The position numbers and the translations under genes were made by a program. This document shows positions 42,429-52,944 of a stretch of 64,000 bases of DNA, piece by piece (positions within the stretch are counted from its first letter, which is position 1; every line of letters starts with the position of its first letter). The notes under the pieces are model-generated. The model did no database searches. It saw only the letters and a program-made list of their open reading frames with translations, and was not told the origin of the DNA. The stretch is taken from positions 1 through 64,000 of the forward strand of contig DAHVDE010000067.1 in the NCBI GenBank assembly GCA_027313705.1, given 5' to 3'. Origin of the DNA: Actinomycetota bacterium (GTDB lineage Bacteria; Actinomycetota; Actinomycetes; Streptosporangiales; Streptosporangiaceae).

Positions 42429-45143
42429 GTGACAACCGCTGAACATACTGGCCCTGAGCTTCCGGGGAGGCCCGCCAGGTCGCCTGATGCGGTGCCGCCG
42501 CGCCAGCTTGCGCCGCAGTACGTGCCAGGCGAGGTAGAGACCCGCCGTTATGAGGGCTGGGTGCAGGCAGGCTACTTCACGGCCGACTCCGGCTCGCAGG
42601 CTCCGTCGTACACGATCATGATCCCGCCGCCCAACGTGACCGGCTCGCTGCACATCGGCCATGCGCTCGACCACACCCTGATCGACGCGCTGGTCAGAAG
42701 GCGCCGCATGCAGGGTTACAACGCTCTCTGGCTGCCAGGCACCGACCACGCGGGCATTGCCACCCAGAACGTCGTGGAGCGCGAGCTGGCCAAGGAGGGT
42801 CTGTCCAGGCATGACCTGGGCCGTGCGGCGTTCGCCGAGCGGGTATGGCAGTGGAAGGCCGAGTACGGCGGCAAGATACTCGGCCAGATGCGCAGGCTCG
42901 GGGACAGCGTCGACTGGACTCGCGAGCGTTTTACCATGGACGAGGGTCTCAGCCGGGCCGTGCAGACGATCTTCAAGCGGCTCTATGACGACGGCCTGAT
43001 CTACCGTGCCCAGCGCATCATCAACTGGTGCCCGCGCTGCATGACCGCGTTGTCAGACATCGAAGTCGACCACAGCGACGACGACGGCGAACTGGTCAGC
43101 ATCAGGTACGGCGAAGGCGACGGCGCGATCGTGGTGGCGACGACCAGGGTGGAGACCATGCTCGGCGACACCGCCGTGGCGGTCCACCCTGACGACCCCA
43201 GGTACACGCACCTGGTCGGCATGACCGTCGAACTGCCGCTGACCGGGCGCACGATCCCGGTGGTCGCCGACCCGCACGTCGACCCTGAGTTCGGCACCGG
43301 CGCGGTCAAGGTGACCCCGGCCCACGACCCTGATGACTTCGAGATCGGCCGGCGCCACGACCTGCCGAGCCTGGTGATCATGGACGAGCGCGGCACGGTG
43401 ACGGCACCTGGCCCGTTCGAGGGTCTAGACCGGTTCGAGGCCAGGCCGGCCGTGCTCGCCGCGCTGCGCGCCGAAGGCCGGGTCGTCGCAGAGAAGCGGC
43501 CATACGTGCACGCTGTCGGTCATTGCGGTCGTTGCGGCACGACCGTGGAACCGAGGCTCTCGCTCCAGTGGTTCGTCAAGGTCGGCCCGCTCGCCAAGGC
43601 GGCCGGCGATGCGGTGCGGGACGGCCGGGTCCGTATCTACCCTGGTCAGCTTGCCGCTCGCTACTTCGACTGGGTCGACGATATGCACGACTGGTGCATC
43701 AGCCGCCAGCTGTGGTGGGGTCACCGGATCCCGGTCTGGTACGGCCCAGATGATCAGGTCAGGTGCTTCGGCCCTGACGAGGAGCCGCCAGCGGGCTGGG
43801 AACAGGACCCCGACGTGCTCGACACCTGGTTCTCCTCCGCGCTCTGGCCGTTCTCGACGCTCGGCTGGCCAGAAGATACGGCCGACCTGCGCGCGTTCTA
43901 CCCGACCAGCGTCCTGGTCACCGGCTACGACATCCTTTTCTTCTGGGTCGCGAGGATGATGCTGTTCGGTCTTTACGCGATGGCGGACGCCGGAACCGAG
44001 CGGTGCGTGCCGTTCCGTCAGGTCTCGTTGCACGGCCTGGTTCGCGATCAGTTCGGCAAGAAGATGTCCAAGTCGCGCGGCAATACCGTGGACCCGCTCG
44101 ACTGGATCGGCAGGTTCGGCGCCGACGCGACGAGGTTCACCCTCGCTCGTGGCGCGAGCCCTGGCGGAGACGTCGCCTTGAGCGAGGAATGGGTCGTAGG
44201 GTCAAGAAATTTCTGCAACAAATTGTGGAACGCGGTTCGCTTCGCGCTCCTGAACGGAGCGCTCGCAAGCCCGGCGGGAAGGCTGGCCGAGGAAGACCTC
44301 GGCGCGCTCTCCGTCGCCGACCGCTGGATCTTGTCCAGGCTTGATGCCGTGACCGAGCAGGCCGATGCCCTGTTCGACGAATTCGAGTTCGCCAAGGTGA
44401 GTGATCTGCTCTACCACTTCGCCTGGGACGAAGTATGCGACTGGTACCTGGAACTGGCCAAGCCTGCGCTCAGCGAGGGGTCGGCAGGCGCCGGCTCCGC
44501 CAGGCGGGTACTCGGGCATGTGCTCGATCACTTGCTGCGGCTGATCCACCCGCTGATGCCATTCGTCACCGAGGAGTTGTGGACTGCACTCACCGGGGGC
44601 GAGTCCGTCATGGTGGCGGCCTGGCCGAGCGGGCTGGTGACCGGCGGCGAGCCCGCGGTGCGGCCGGCCGAGGACCCGGCTGCGGCAGCGGAGATCGAGT
44701 CGCTGATGCGGCTGGTCACCGCCGTGCGCAGGTTCCGTGCCGACCAGGGCTTGCGCCCCGCGCAGCCGGTGCCTGCCAGGTTCGCGGGCATCGGGGCCAC
44801 GAGACTCGCGCCGCACGAGCGGTCGATCAGGTCGCTGCTCCGCCTTACCGAGCCGGCCGGCTCTTTCAAGCCGAACGCCTCGGTGCAGGCCGAGTCGATC
44901 ACGGTGGAACTCGACACGTCCGCGGGCATCGACGTGGCCGCCGAGCGGCGCCGGCTGGAGAAGGAACTTGCCGTCGCCGTCGCCGATGCGCAGGTGTCCG
45001 AGCGCAAGCTGGCCAACTCCGCCTTCGTCGACCGGGCCCCCGCCGAGGTCGTGGCCAAGAGCCGCGACCGGCTGGCGGCCGCCAGGGCCGAGATCGGCAG
45101 GCTAGCGGATCGGCTGGCGGCACTGGGGGAAACCAGTGCCTGA
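42429..45143 (+). CDS. valS: Valyl-tRNA synthetase
   Basis: The protein has 904 residues from the GTG at 42429. Class I motifs are HIGH (75-78, in GSLHIGHAL) and KMSKS (545-549, in GKKMSKSRG). The editing domain carries [19 protein letters not shown], the tRNA-binding [26 protein letters not shown] segment is conserved in parts, and the C-terminus ends in the coiled-coil arm ([20 protein letters not shown]). There is no SD; TAGACT lies 8 nt before the GTG, so the mRNA may be leaderless. No T-box was seen upstream. It overlaps folC by 8 nt. Confidence 0.95.
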   Translation: MTTAEHTGPELPGRPARSPDAVPPRQLAPQYVPGEVETRRYEGWVQAGYFTADSGSQAPSYTIMIPPPNVTGSLHIGHALDHTLIDALVRRRRMQGYNALWLPGTDHAGIATQNVVERELAKEGLSRHDLGRAAFAERVWQWKAEYGGKILGQMRRLGDSVDWTRERFTMDEGLSRAVQTIFKRLYDDGLIYRAQRIINWCPRCMTALSDIEVDHSDDDGELVSIRYGEGDGAIVVATTRVETMLGDTAVAVHPDDPRYTHLVGMTVELPLTGRTIPVVADPHVDPEFGTGAVKVTPAHDPDDFEIGRRHDLPSLVIMDERGTVTAPGPFEGLDRFEARPAVLAALRAEGRVVAEKRPYVHAVGHCGRCGTTVEPRLSLQWFVKVGPLAKAAGDAVRDGRVRIYPGQLAARYFDWVDDMHDWCISRQLWWGHRIPVWYGPDDQVRCFGPDEEPPAGWEQDPDVLDTWFSSALWPFSTLGWPEDTADLRAFYPTSVLVTGYDILFFWVARMMLFGLYAMADAGTERCVPFRQVSLHGLVRDQFGKKMSKSRGNTVDPLDWIGRFGADATRFTLARGASPGGDVALSEEWVVGSRNFCNKLWNAVRFALLNGALASPAGRLAEEDLGALSVADRWILSRLDAVTEQADALFDEFEFAKVSDLLYHFAWDEVCDWYLELAKPALSEGSAGAGSARRVLGHVLDHLLRLIHPLMPFVTEELWTALTGGESVMVAAWPSGLVTGGEPAVRPAEDPAAAAEIESLMRLVTAVRRFRADQGLRPAQPVPARFAGIGATRLAPHERSIRSLLRLTEPAGSFKPNASVQAESITVELDTSAGIDVAAERRRLEKELAVAVADAQVSERKLANSAFVDRAPAEVVAKSRDRLAAARAEIGRLADRLAALGETSA

Positions 45144-46578
45144 CGAGGTGCGGGCCGAACTGGCCGCGATCGAGCAGCAGATCGCGGCCAGGCGGCCAGA
45201 GCACTCAGTCAACCCCTCGCTCGACCGGATCATCGCGCTGACTGCGCTGCTCGGCGACCCGCAGCGGGCCTACCCTGTGGTCCACATCACCGGCACTAAC
45301 GGCAAGACCTCGACCGCGCGGATGACCGAGACGCTGCTGCGCGCGCGTGGCCTGCGTACCGGGTTGTTTACCAGCCCGCATCTGATTTCCATGCGCGAGC
45401 GGATCAGCATCGACGGCGAGCCCGTTAGCCAGGGGCGATTTATCGAGGTGTACCGCGAGATCGAGCCTTACCTGAAGCTGGTCGACGCCGAGCAGCAAGT
45501 TCCGCTGTCTTTTTTCGAGGTGCTGGTCGGAATGGCGTTCGCTGCCTTCGCCGACGCTCCGGTCGACGTCGCGGTGATCGAGGTCGGCATGGGCGGCACC
45601 TGGGACAATACGAATGTCGCCGATGGTGCGGTCGCGGTCGTCACGCCGATTTCCATCGACCACGCGAAGTACCTCGGCGATACCGTGGCGAAGATCGCAG
45701 CCGATAAGGCAGGCATCATCAAGCCAGGCGCGGTCGCCGTGCTCGGCCAGCAGCCGGTCGATGCCGCGGCCGAGCTGATCAGGCACGCGGTCATGGTCGG
45801 GGCCAGCGTGGCCCGCGAGGGCATCGAGTTCGGAGTGCTCAGCCGGGAGCTAGCGGTCGGCGGCCAGCGGCTGGCCATCAAGGGCCTGCTCGGCGAGTAT
45901 CACGACTTGTTCCTCCCGTTGTTCGGCACCTACCAGGCCAGCAACGCGGCCTGTGCGCTCGCGGCGGTGGAGGCGTTCTCTGGCGCGAGCGGCTCGGCTG
46001 CCCCCGGCGCGGACGACGATGCTTTCCTGCCAGTTCACCCCGGCGGCCTTGACGACGGCATCGTGCGAACCGCGTTCGCGATGATGTCTTCGCCTGGCAG
46101 GCTGGAGATCGTCAGGCGCAGCCCCGTGGTCATCATCGATGCCGCGCACAACCCGGCGGGAATGGCGGCCACGTCCGCTGCGATGACCGAGGCCTTCGGC
46201 CGGGCCGAGGTGATCGCGGTCGTGGCGGCGAGCGCGGACAAAGACGTGCCTGGGATACTTGACGAGCTCGAGCCGCTGGCAGCGGAGATCGTCGTCACCG
46301 GCAATTCCTCCGCACGGGCCATGCCGGCCGCCGGGCTGGCTGATCTGGCCAGGAACGTGTTCGGGCCGGACCGGGTGCACGTGGCACCGCGCCTGGACGA
46401 CGCGATCGAGCTGGCGGTCGGACTGGCCGACGAGGCCGGTGCCGGGCTAGGGCCGCTGGCCGGGCTGGTCGAGGACGACGCCGCCGCACCGCTCAGGGCG
46501 GGGACGATCGTCTTGATCACCGGCTCGGTCTATACGGCGGGCGACGCCAGGTTGCTGCTGTCCGGATCTGGCGAATGA
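45136..46578 (+). CDS. folC: Bifunctional folylpolyglutamate/dihydrofolate synthase
   Basis: The protein has 480 residues. The P-loop is [29 protein letters not shown] (omega loop), [15 protein letters not shown] and the C-terminal [15 protein letters not shown] are all conserved Mur-ligase-family elements of FolC. It adds glutamates to (dihydro)folates. The start overlaps valS. A C-terminal insert of about 30 residues ([18 protein letters not shown] region) is slightly unusual. DUF4233 follows, the usual actinobacterial order. Confidence 0.94.
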   Translation: MPDEVRAELAAIEQQIAARRPEHSVNPSLDRIIALTALLGDPQRAYPVVHITGTNGKTSTARMTETLLRARGLRTGLFTSPHLISMRERISIDGEPVSQGRFIEVYREIEPYLKLVDAEQQVPLSFFEVLVGMAFAAFADAPVDVAVIEVGMGGTWDNTNVADGAVAVVTPISIDHAKYLGDTVAKIAADKAGIIKPGAVAVLGQQPVDAAAELIRHAVMVGASVAREGIEFGVLSRELAVGGQRLAIKGLLGEYHDLFLPLFGTYQASNAACALAAVEAFSGASGSAAPGADDDAFLPVHPGGLDDGIVRTAFAMMSSPGRLEIVRRSPVVIIDAAHNPAGMAATSAAMTEAFGRAEVIAVVAASADKDVPGILDELEPLAAEIVVTGNSSARAMPAAGLADLARNVFGPDRVHVAPRLDDAIELAVGLADEAGAGLGPLAGLVEDDAAAPLRAGTIVLITGSVYTAGDARLLLSGSGE

Positions 46579-46642
46579 CCAGGTCAGAGGTCACCGCGAG
46601 CGGCGCGGCGGCTAGTTGCCGAGCGGGAAGTAGGCGCGACCA

Positions 46643-46960
46643 ATGAGCAGGCTAAGTGCGACTGTGCTCATTCTCGAAGCCGTGGTGATCGCGCTGACGG
46701 TCGTGCCTGCCGTCAAGCTCGCGCACGTCGCGCCGGGATCTGCCGGGCTGGTCGCGGGGATCGCGGCCGTGGCTGCCATCGCGCTGGCCGCGCTGGCCAG
46801 GAGGGCGCTGCGGGTCACGCTCGCCGGCGGCAGCGTACTTCAGCTGCTGGTGATCGCCTCAGGCGCAGTGCTCAGCGCCATGTATATTCTCGGGGTGATT
46901 TTCGCCATGCTCTGGGTAACCGGAATATGGCTAGGTCATCGGGTGGAAAACTCAAGCTAA
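46643..46960 (+). CDS. DUF4233 membrane protein
   Basis: The protein has 105 residues from the ATG at 46643. It has about four transmembrane helices: LILEAVVIALTVVPAVKLA, GLVAGIAAVAAIALAALA, LAGGSVLQLLVIASGAVLS and YILGVIFAMLWVTGIWL. Size, N-terminal LE.(I/V)V and position directly behind folC are characteristic of DUF4233, whose function is unknown. In many relatives ndk follows, but here mreB does. Confidence 0.85.
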   Translation: MSRLSATVLILEAVVIALTVVPAVKLAHVAPGSAGLVAGIAAVAAIALAALARRALRVTLAGGSVLQLLVIASGAVLSAMYILGVIFAMLWVTGIWLGHRVENSS

Positions 46961-47230
46961 TCTGATTGCAACGATTAGCGGCGAGTCCGCACTTAAGGCG
47001 CTCCCGGTGTGCGACAGGTCCGGCAGGGCGGGTACTCTCGTTGCTGCGGATCGTGATGGCTCGCCACCCGATCTCTCGCACGTCAAAATGTACCAATGTG
47101 TACTTTATATTCCAGTTCATTGCCGAAACGCCGCAAAGCCCGCGCTACGAAGGTGTAGCGTGCAATGTGGCTGCTACGGCGCGGCAGACGGATAAGCAGA
47201 CGGCTTGACTGAGGAAGGTTCTCGTTCCAG

Positions 47231-48262
47231 ATGAGCAACGCTATGGCCTTTCTGGGCCGTGACATGGCCGTGGACCTCGGTACCGCGAATACGCTCGTGT
47301 ACGTCAGGGGCCGCGGAATTGTGCTGAATGAGCCCTCGGTCGTAGCGCTGAATACGAATACCGGGCAGATCGTCGCCGTCGGGCTCGACGCGAAGCGCAT
47401 GATCGGCCGTACCCCGGGAAACATCATCGCCGTACGGCCGCTTAAAGACGGCGTTATCGCCGACTTCGACGTCACCGAGCGAATGCTGCGCTACTTCATT
47501 CAGAAAGTGCACCGTCGCGGCGGCCTCGCCAAGCCGCGAATCGTGATCGCGGTGCCGAGCGGAATTACCGGCGTCGAGCAGAGCGCAGTCAAGGAAGCCG
47601 GGCACCAGGCAGGCGCCCGCCGGGTCTACATCATCGAAGAGCCGATGGCCGCCGCGATCGGAGCGGGACTTCCTGTCAACGAACCGACAGGAAACATGGT
47701 CGTCGACATCGGCGGTGGCACCACCGAGGTCGCGGTGATCTCGCTCGGCGGTATCGTGACCGCGCAGTCGATCAGGGTCGGCGGCGACGAACTCGACCAG
47801 GCGATCATCAACTTCGGCAAGAAGGAGTACTCGCTGACGCTCGGCGAGCGCACGGCGGAGGAAATCAAGATGGCACTGGGCTCTGCCTATCCATCTCCCG
47901 AGGAACCAAGCGCGGAGATCCGCGGCAGGGACCTGGTGAGCGGACTGCCCAAGACAGTGGTCATCTCGGCCGCCGAGGTACGCAGCGCGATCGCGGAACC
48001 GCTGGCGGTGATAGTCGACGCGGTGCGGACCACCCTGGACAAGTGCCCGCCAGAACTGGCCGGTGACGTGATGGACCGCGGCATCGCCCTGACCGGCGGC
48101 GGTGCGCTGCTCCGCGGTCTTGACCAGCGGCTGCGCGAGGACACCGGCATGCCGATTCACGTCGCGGACAACCCGCTTGACTCAGTTGCCCTCGGCACGG
48201 GCAAATGCGTGGAAGACTTCGACACGCTGCGCCAGGTACTTGTGCCCGAGTCACGTCGCTAG
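47231..48262 (+). CDS. mreB: MreB, actin-like morphogenesis protein
   Basis: The protein has 343 residues from the ATG at 47231; GAGGAAGG lies about 14 nt upstream. Actin-fold phosphate loops [14 protein letters not shown] and [19 protein letters not shown], the [15 protein letters not shown] segment and [14 protein letters not shown] are intact. It forms membrane-bound filaments that guide wall synthesis; in sporulating Actinobacteria it mainly serves spore-wall assembly (family knowledge). It is the first gene of mreB-mreC-mreD-PBP2-rodA. Confidence 0.96.
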   Translation: MSNAMAFLGRDMAVDLGTANTLVYVRGRGIVLNEPSVVALNTNTGQIVAVGLDAKRMIGRTPGNIIAVRPLKDGVIADFDVTERMLRYFIQKVHRRGGLAKPRIVIAVPSGITGVEQSAVKEAGHQAGARRVYIIEEPMAAAIGAGLPVNEPTGNMVVDIGGGTTEVAVISLGGIVTAQSIRVGGDELDQAIINFGKKEYSLTLGERTAEEIKMALGSAYPSPEEPSAEIRGRDLVSGLPKTVVISAAEVRSAIAEPLAVIVDAVRTTLDKCPPELAGDVMDRGIALTGGGALLRGLDQRLREDTGMPIHVADNPLDSVALGTGKCVEDFDTLRQVLVPESRR

Positions 48263-48279
48263 TCGCGGAGGTCTTTCAG

Positions 48280-49224
48280 GTGCGCGATACGCGACGTACC
48301 AGGTTCATGCTCGGCGTCGCCCTGACCGCCGCGATCGCCTTGATCGCTGTCAGCTACAGCGGCAGTTCCTCGTCGGTGCTCGGAACGGTGCGGCGCACGG
48401 CGGGGACGATATTCGGCGGAGCCGAGCGCGCCGTCAGCGGCGTAACCAGGCCGGTGGGCAGGTTCTTCGGCTCGGGACTTGCCGGGTCGGGGAATGGCCA
48501 GGTTGCCGGCCTGCAGCGCAGCCTGGCCAGGTTGCGCGCGCAGCTCAGCGCGGCGCAGCTCAGCAAGAGTGACTATGCCGAACTCAGCCGCCTGCTCCGG
48601 CTGGCAGGCACGGGGAGTTACCGGGTAGTTCCCGCCGAGGTCATCGCCTTCGGCCAGGGATATCAGCGAACGGTTACCCTCGATGCGGGCAGTTCGGCCG
48701 GCATCAGGCCGCAGATGACCGTACTCGACGGCGACGGCCTCGTCGGCCAGGTCGTCTCCGTCGATCCGGACACCTGCACCGTCTTGCTTGCCACCGACGC
48801 CAGTTCGGTCGTCGGCATCAGGCTGGCGCCGGCCGGCCAGATCGGCTGGGTGAGCGGCGGCGGTACCGCCTCGGCAACCGGGGGGCTGCTCAAGCTTCAG
48901 GTGCTTGATCCTGGCGTCACGCTCAGGCCAGGTCAGCAACTGGTCACCGCCGCGTCTGTGCACGACCAGCCGTTCGTGCCTGGCGTTCCGGTAGGGGAGA
49001 TCGTCTCGGTCGAGAGCGGAGCAGGCTCGCTGACCGCTCAGGCCCTGGTCCGCCCCTACGTCGACTTCGCCACTTTGAACGTGGTCGGCATCGTGGTGGC
49101 GCCGCCCAGCCATAACCCTGGCTATTCCGTGCTTCCGCCCAAGCCGGCTCCGGCACCTGCTGCTTCGCCTTCCTCATCACCCGCGGCCAAGGTCAGGACC
49201 GCTGGGCACAAGCCAGGGCACTGA
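48280..49224 (+). CDS. mreC: MreC, cell-shape protein
   Basis: The protein has 314 residues from the GTG at 48280 (GGAGGT 7 nt upstream). One N-terminal transmembrane helix (FMLGVALTAAIALIAVSYS) is followed by a coiled-coil stretch (LQRSLARLRAQLSAAQL). The beta-barrel MreC domain comes next (GYQRTVTLDAGSSAGIRPQM, VSVDPDTCTVLLATD). The Pro/Ala/Ser tail of about 40 residues is unconserved. It links MreB to penicillin-binding proteins at the membrane. Confidence 0.93.
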   Translation: MRDTRRTRFMLGVALTAAIALIAVSYSGSSSSVLGTVRRTAGTIFGGAERAVSGVTRPVGRFFGSGLAGSGNGQVAGLQRSLARLRAQLSAAQLSKSDYAELSRLLRLAGTGSYRVVPAEVIAFGQGYQRTVTLDAGSSAGIRPQMTVLDGDGLVGQVVSVDPDTCTVLLATDASSVVGIRLAPAGQIGWVSGGGTASATGGLLKLQVLDPGVTLRPGQQLVTAASVHDQPFVPGVPVGEIVSVESGAGSLTAQALVRPYVDFATLNVVGIVVAPPSHNPGYSVLPPKPAPAPAASPSSSPAAKVRTAGHKPGH

Positions 49225-49235
49225 GCGGCGAGCCG

Positions 49236-50798
49236 ATGAAGCGCCTCGTCGTCGTCGTCGCCGTCCTGACGGTCGCGTTGCTGGTGCAGTTGACGATGGT
49301 GAACGGCCTGCCGCTGCCAGGCGGCGGCGTGCCAGACCTGGTGCTGCTCTGCGTCATCGTGATCGGGCTCACCGGCGGCACGCAGGCGGGCCTGGTGACC
49401 GGTTTCTGCGCTGGGCTCGCCCTCGACCTGGCGCCGCCCGCTACGGGTCTGATCGGCCAGTATGCGCTGGTGTTCTGCCTGATCGGTTATGGCTGCGGCC
49501 GGCTGTCTTTCACCTTGCGCCGCTCGGCCTTGCTGGCGTTCTGCACGGCCGCCTGCGCGGCGATCGCCGGCGAGACGTTCTCCGCGTGCCTGGCTCTCTT
49601 GCTCGACACGCCGCAGGTGACGCTCGCGGCCGTCGTCTCCGTCCTGCCTTCTTCGGTGCTCTGGGACCTGATTCTCAGCCCGCCGGCGCTGTTCGCAGCG
49701 GTCAGGACCGCGGTCGCGCTCGGCGTCAGCTTTAACTCCCTCGATGACTCTCCCGCGCTCGAGCAAGGCGGCAGCGCCGCGCCGGTCGGGCTGGCTGGCC
49801 TGCGCCTGCGCCGGGCGCCGAATGCCCGCCTGACCAGAGCCGGCCTTGGCGGTGACGGCGTGACGGCAGGCAGCGGCTCCTGGCTGACCGGTGACTCGGC
49901 CGCCGCGGCCGCCGCGGTCGGGTCTGTGGGCTGGCTGCGGGGTCCGGCTCGCACCAGGCGCCAGCGGCGGGCGCAGGCTAGGCTGACGGCGGCGCTGACC
50001 GGCGCGGCGCCGCGCAAGGGGGCCTTCTGGGTAGGCAACCGTCCGCCTGGACTGCACCACGTCACGCCAACGGTCACCGCGCCTTCCGGCTTGGCCAGGC
50101 TCCACCCCGAATCTGGGGTGGCAGGCTCCGCGACCAGGGAAGGGCTGCCTGCCCAGGCGCGGCCCGCCAGGGAACCGAAGATCGACTTTGCCGGCGGCGC
50201 AGGCAGGCAGGGCACCAAGAGCGCGGGCACAAGAACGCCGAAGATCGCCTTCGGCACCGGGAGCCTGCCTGGCGGCGGCCGGACGCGCGGGCGCGGTTCG
50301 CCGAAGATCAGCTTTTCTAACGGCGCGAGGAACGGCGTCCGCACGGCTGGTTCGGCGGCGGCTGGTTCGGCGCCTGATGGCTTGGCAGCGACAGGCAACG
50401 GCGAGCTGCCAAGGATTCCGTTCGGTACCGGCAGCCTGCCAGGAACCAGCCGGGCCGGCCAGGCCGGTCGCGGCCAGACGCGGAAGATCGCGTTCGGAAA
50501 TGGGCTGCCGAGAGCGCCGAAGCTGAGCACTGGCCGGATGGCCAAGCCCAGGTTCAGGTCCGGGTCCAGGTCGGCGAGCGGCTCCTGGCTGGCAGGCTCC
50601 AGGTTCAGGTCGTCGGGGTTCGGCGGCCTGAGCGGTGCCGGCCTGCGCGGTGGCGGTCATGGCAGCACTGGGCCGGCCAAGGGCCAGAGCCTGGGCGGAG
50701 CTTCCCCGAGCTACGGCCTCCGCAGGTCGCACTGGCCAAGGACGGCCAGGATGCGCAGGAAGCGGATGTCAAGAAGCTGGCTGCGGTGGCTCAGGTGA
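49236..50798 (+). CDS. mreD: MreD with long repeat-bearing C-terminal extension
   Basis: The protein has 520 residues against about 160-180 for ordinary MreD. Residues 1-165 form the MreD membrane domain with five to six helices (VVVVAVLTVALLVQL, LVLLCVIVIGLTGG, FCAGLALDLAPP). The remaining roughly 350 residues are Gly/Arg/Ser/Pro-rich. They contain at least five copies of a (P/R)-(K/R)-I-x-F-x-x-G motif: PKIDFAGG near 313, PKIAFGTG near 334, PKISFSNG near 355, PRIPFGTG near 391 and RKIAFGNG near 415. The last 25 residues are very basic. The frame is open throughout with actinobacterial third-position GC bias, so the tail looks genuinely coding. PBP2 begins 13 nt after the stop. Confidence 0.88.
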   Translation: MKRLVVVVAVLTVALLVQLTMVNGLPLPGGGVPDLVLLCVIVIGLTGGTQAGLVTGFCAGLALDLAPPATGLIGQYALVFCLIGYGCGRLSFTLRRSALLAFCTAACAAIAGETFSACLALLLDTPQVTLAAVVSVLPSSVLWDLILSPPALFAAVRTAVALGVSFNSLDDSPALEQGGSAAPVGLAGLRLRRAPNARLTRAGLGGDGVTAGSGSWLTGDSAAAAAAVGSVGWLRGPARTRRQRRAQARLTAALTGAAPRKGAFWVGNRPPGLHHVTPTVTAPSGLARLHPESGVAGSATREGLPAQARPAREPKIDFAGGAGRQGTKSAGTRTPKIAFGTGSLPGGGRTRGRGSPKISFSNGARNGVRTAGSAAAGSAPDGLAATGNGELPRIPFGTGSLPGTSRAGQAGRGQTRKIAFGNGLPRAPKLSTGRMAKPRFRSGSRSASGSWLAGSRFRSSGFGGLSGAGLRGGGHGSTGPAKGQSLGGASPSYGLRRSHWPRTARMRRKRMSRSWLRWLR

Positions 50799-50811
50799 AA
50801 GGAGGCGAACA

Positions 50812-52944
50812 ATGATCCCCGTGTCCAGGCCGCGGCTCATCGTGCTGATCTTCGTGATCATGGCCATGCTGCTCGGATTGCTGACCAGGGTCTGGTATCT
50901 CCAGGTCAAGTCAAGTTCCGCGTACGCGGCGCAGGCCAGTGCCGAGCGGGCCAGGGAAGTGATCGAGCCGCCGACCAGGGGGCCGATCCTCACCGATACC
51001 GGCTCGCCCATCGTGGACAGTAACCCGGCACTTGTCGTGTCGGTCAGCATGCCGACCTTGTGGAAGATGAGCGACGGCGGTGCCTCCGTGCTGCGGCGAC
51101 TCGCCGCCTTGCTGCACATCAAGCAGGCCACGATGATGCGCGAGGTCAGGCTCTGCACGGTCGGTGTGAGTCAGCCCTGCTGGCCTGGCTCTCCTTACCA
51201 GCCCATTCCCGTCGCGGCGCATGTCTTTGACCGGGTCGCCTTGCAAGTGCTCGAAGACCAGCGGCAGTTCCCCGGTGTCACGGCGGCGATCCAGCCGGTC
51301 GCACATTACGACCAGCCGATCTCGACCGACCTGTCGCAGGTAGTCGGCTATCTACAGCCCATTACTGCGAGTGAGCTGAAGGCTGAAAATTTGCCGACCA
51401 CAGGATTTTCCGCAGTTGACCTGGTTGGCCAGGCCGGACTCGAACAGCAATACGAGAGCGAACTGCGCGGGGTTCCTGGCGTTACCAAGCTGGCGGTCGA
51501 CGCCGCCGGCCAGGTGACAGGCACCCTGTCCAAGGTCAAGCCGCAGGCCGGGGATTACCTGGTGACCAGCATCAATGCGGCGCTGCAGGAAGACACGATG
51601 ACGGCATTGAGCAATGCCGTGCATAAGAGCCAGGGCGCGGGCAGCCCGACGAGCAACGGCGGCGCGGCCGTCGTCATGACGACGACCGGCCGGGTTCTCG
51701 CGATGGTGAGCTATCCCACCTACAACCCGGCGATCTGGACCAACGGCATCTCGACGCTCGAGTTCAAGCGGCTGTTCGATACCGCGCAAGGCGAACCTGT
51801 GCTCAACCGGGTCACGCAGGGCCAGTACCCGCCGGGATCTACCTTCAAGGTGACGTCGGTGGCGGCGGCAGTCGCGGCGGGCTACTCGCTTAACGGCCAG
51901 TACAACTGCCCGGCCACCGTCACCATTGGCGGCCACTCCTACGCGAACGACGGCAACCCCTCACTTGGCAACATGAGCCTGTACCAGGCGCTGGTCATCT
52001 CCTGCGACACCGTCTTCTATAACCTGGCCTACAACATCTATCTGCGTGATCGCCTGAAGGACGACATCGTCACCTCGCCTAGCTTCCCTGCGCAGGAGAT
52101 GCAGAAGATGGAGGTGGCCTGGGGATTCGGCACTGACACCGGCATCGACCTGCCAGCAGAGAATCCTGGTGACATCCCGACCCGCGAGTGGCTGTATTAC
52201 TTCTGGAAAGATAACGCGCACACCGGGCAGGACTGGTGCAAGTACGGCAAGATCAACGGAAGTTACGCCGAGCAGATTGAGTACCAGGACTGCCGCTATG
52301 GCAACATCTGGACCGGCGGCCAGGCCGCTATCGCCGCGATCGGCCAGGGATACGTTGCGGTGACCCCGCTTCAGCTTGCCCGTGCCTATGTCGCCCTGGC
52401 CAACGGAGGCACCCTGTACAGCCCGCGCATCGGCGAGGCCCTGATCAGCCCGTCCGGCAAGGTGACCAGGATCAACCCGCCGGTGGTCGGTCACCTGCCC
52501 GTCGCCAAGCACACTCTGGCCTATATCAGGAACGCGCTGGCAGGCGTGGTCACCAGCGGTACCGCGGCGGGTACCTTCGGCGGCTTCCCGCTCGGCAAGG
52601 TCTGCGTCGCGGGCAAGACAGGCACCGCGCAGGTGCAGGGCAACCAGTCCACGTCCGTGTTCGCCTCGTTCGCGCCATGTAATCACCCGAAGTTCGTGGT
52701 CATCGTGATGATTCCGAACTCTGGTTACGGCGCCGACGTGGCCGGCCCGGCCGTCCGCCAGATCTGGGACGGGCTGTTCGGGCTTGAAGGTCACAAGGCC
52801 GCGTTGCCTGGCGGCGTGCTACCTGGACTTCCCGGCATGAACAAGGCTGGCCAGATCACCCCGCCTGCCGGGTTCGGGCCGCAACCACCCAAACGCGGCA
52901 AGCACGGTTCGGCCGGCACTCACCGGACGGGGGCAAGACATTGA
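50812..52944 (+). CDS. mrdA: Penicillin-binding protein 2 (elongasome transpeptidase)
   Basis: The protein has 710 residues from the ATG at 50812 (AAGGAGG upstream). An N-terminal membrane anchor (LIVLIFVIMAMLLGLLTRVW) is followed by the PBP dimer/pedestal domain and the transpeptidase domain. The latter has SxxK at 343-346 (PGSTFK), the SCD motif at 397-399 (VISCDT) and KTG at 602-604 (AGKTGTAQ). It cross-links peptidoglycan together with RodA. It sits between mreD and rodA, and its stop overlaps rodA (TTGA). Confidence 0.94.
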   Translation: MIPVSRPRLIVLIFVIMAMLLGLLTRVWYLQVKSSSAYAAQASAERAREVIEPPTRGPILTDTGSPIVDSNPALVVSVSMPTLWKMSDGGASVLRRLAALLHIKQATMMREVRLCTVGVSQPCWPGSPYQPIPVAAHVFDRVALQVLEDQRQFPGVTAAIQPVAHYDQPISTDLSQVVGYLQPITASELKAENLPTTGFSAVDLVGQAGLEQQYESELRGVPGVTKLAVDAAGQVTGTLSKVKPQAGDYLVTSINAALQEDTMTALSNAVHKSQGAGSPTSNGGAAVVMTTTGRVLAMVSYPTYNPAIWTNGISTLEFKRLFDTAQGEPVLNRVTQGQYPPGSTFKVTSVAAAVAAGYSLNGQYNCPATVTIGGHSYANDGNPSLGNMSLYQALVISCDTVFYNLAYNIYLRDRLKDDIVTSPSFPAQEMQKMEVAWGFGTDTGIDLPAENPGDIPTREWLYYFWKDNAHTGQDWCKYGKINGSYAEQIEYQDCRYGNIWTGGQAAIAAIGQGYVAVTPLQLARAYVALANGGTLYSPRIGEALISPSGKVTRINPPVVGHLPVAKHTLAYIRNALAGVVTSGTAAGTFGGFPLGKVCVAGKTGTAQVQGNQSTSVFASFAPCNHPKFVVIVMIPNSGYGADVAGPAVRQIWDGLFGLEGHKAALPGGVLPGLPGMNKAGQITPPAGFGPQPPKRGKHGSAGTHRTGARH

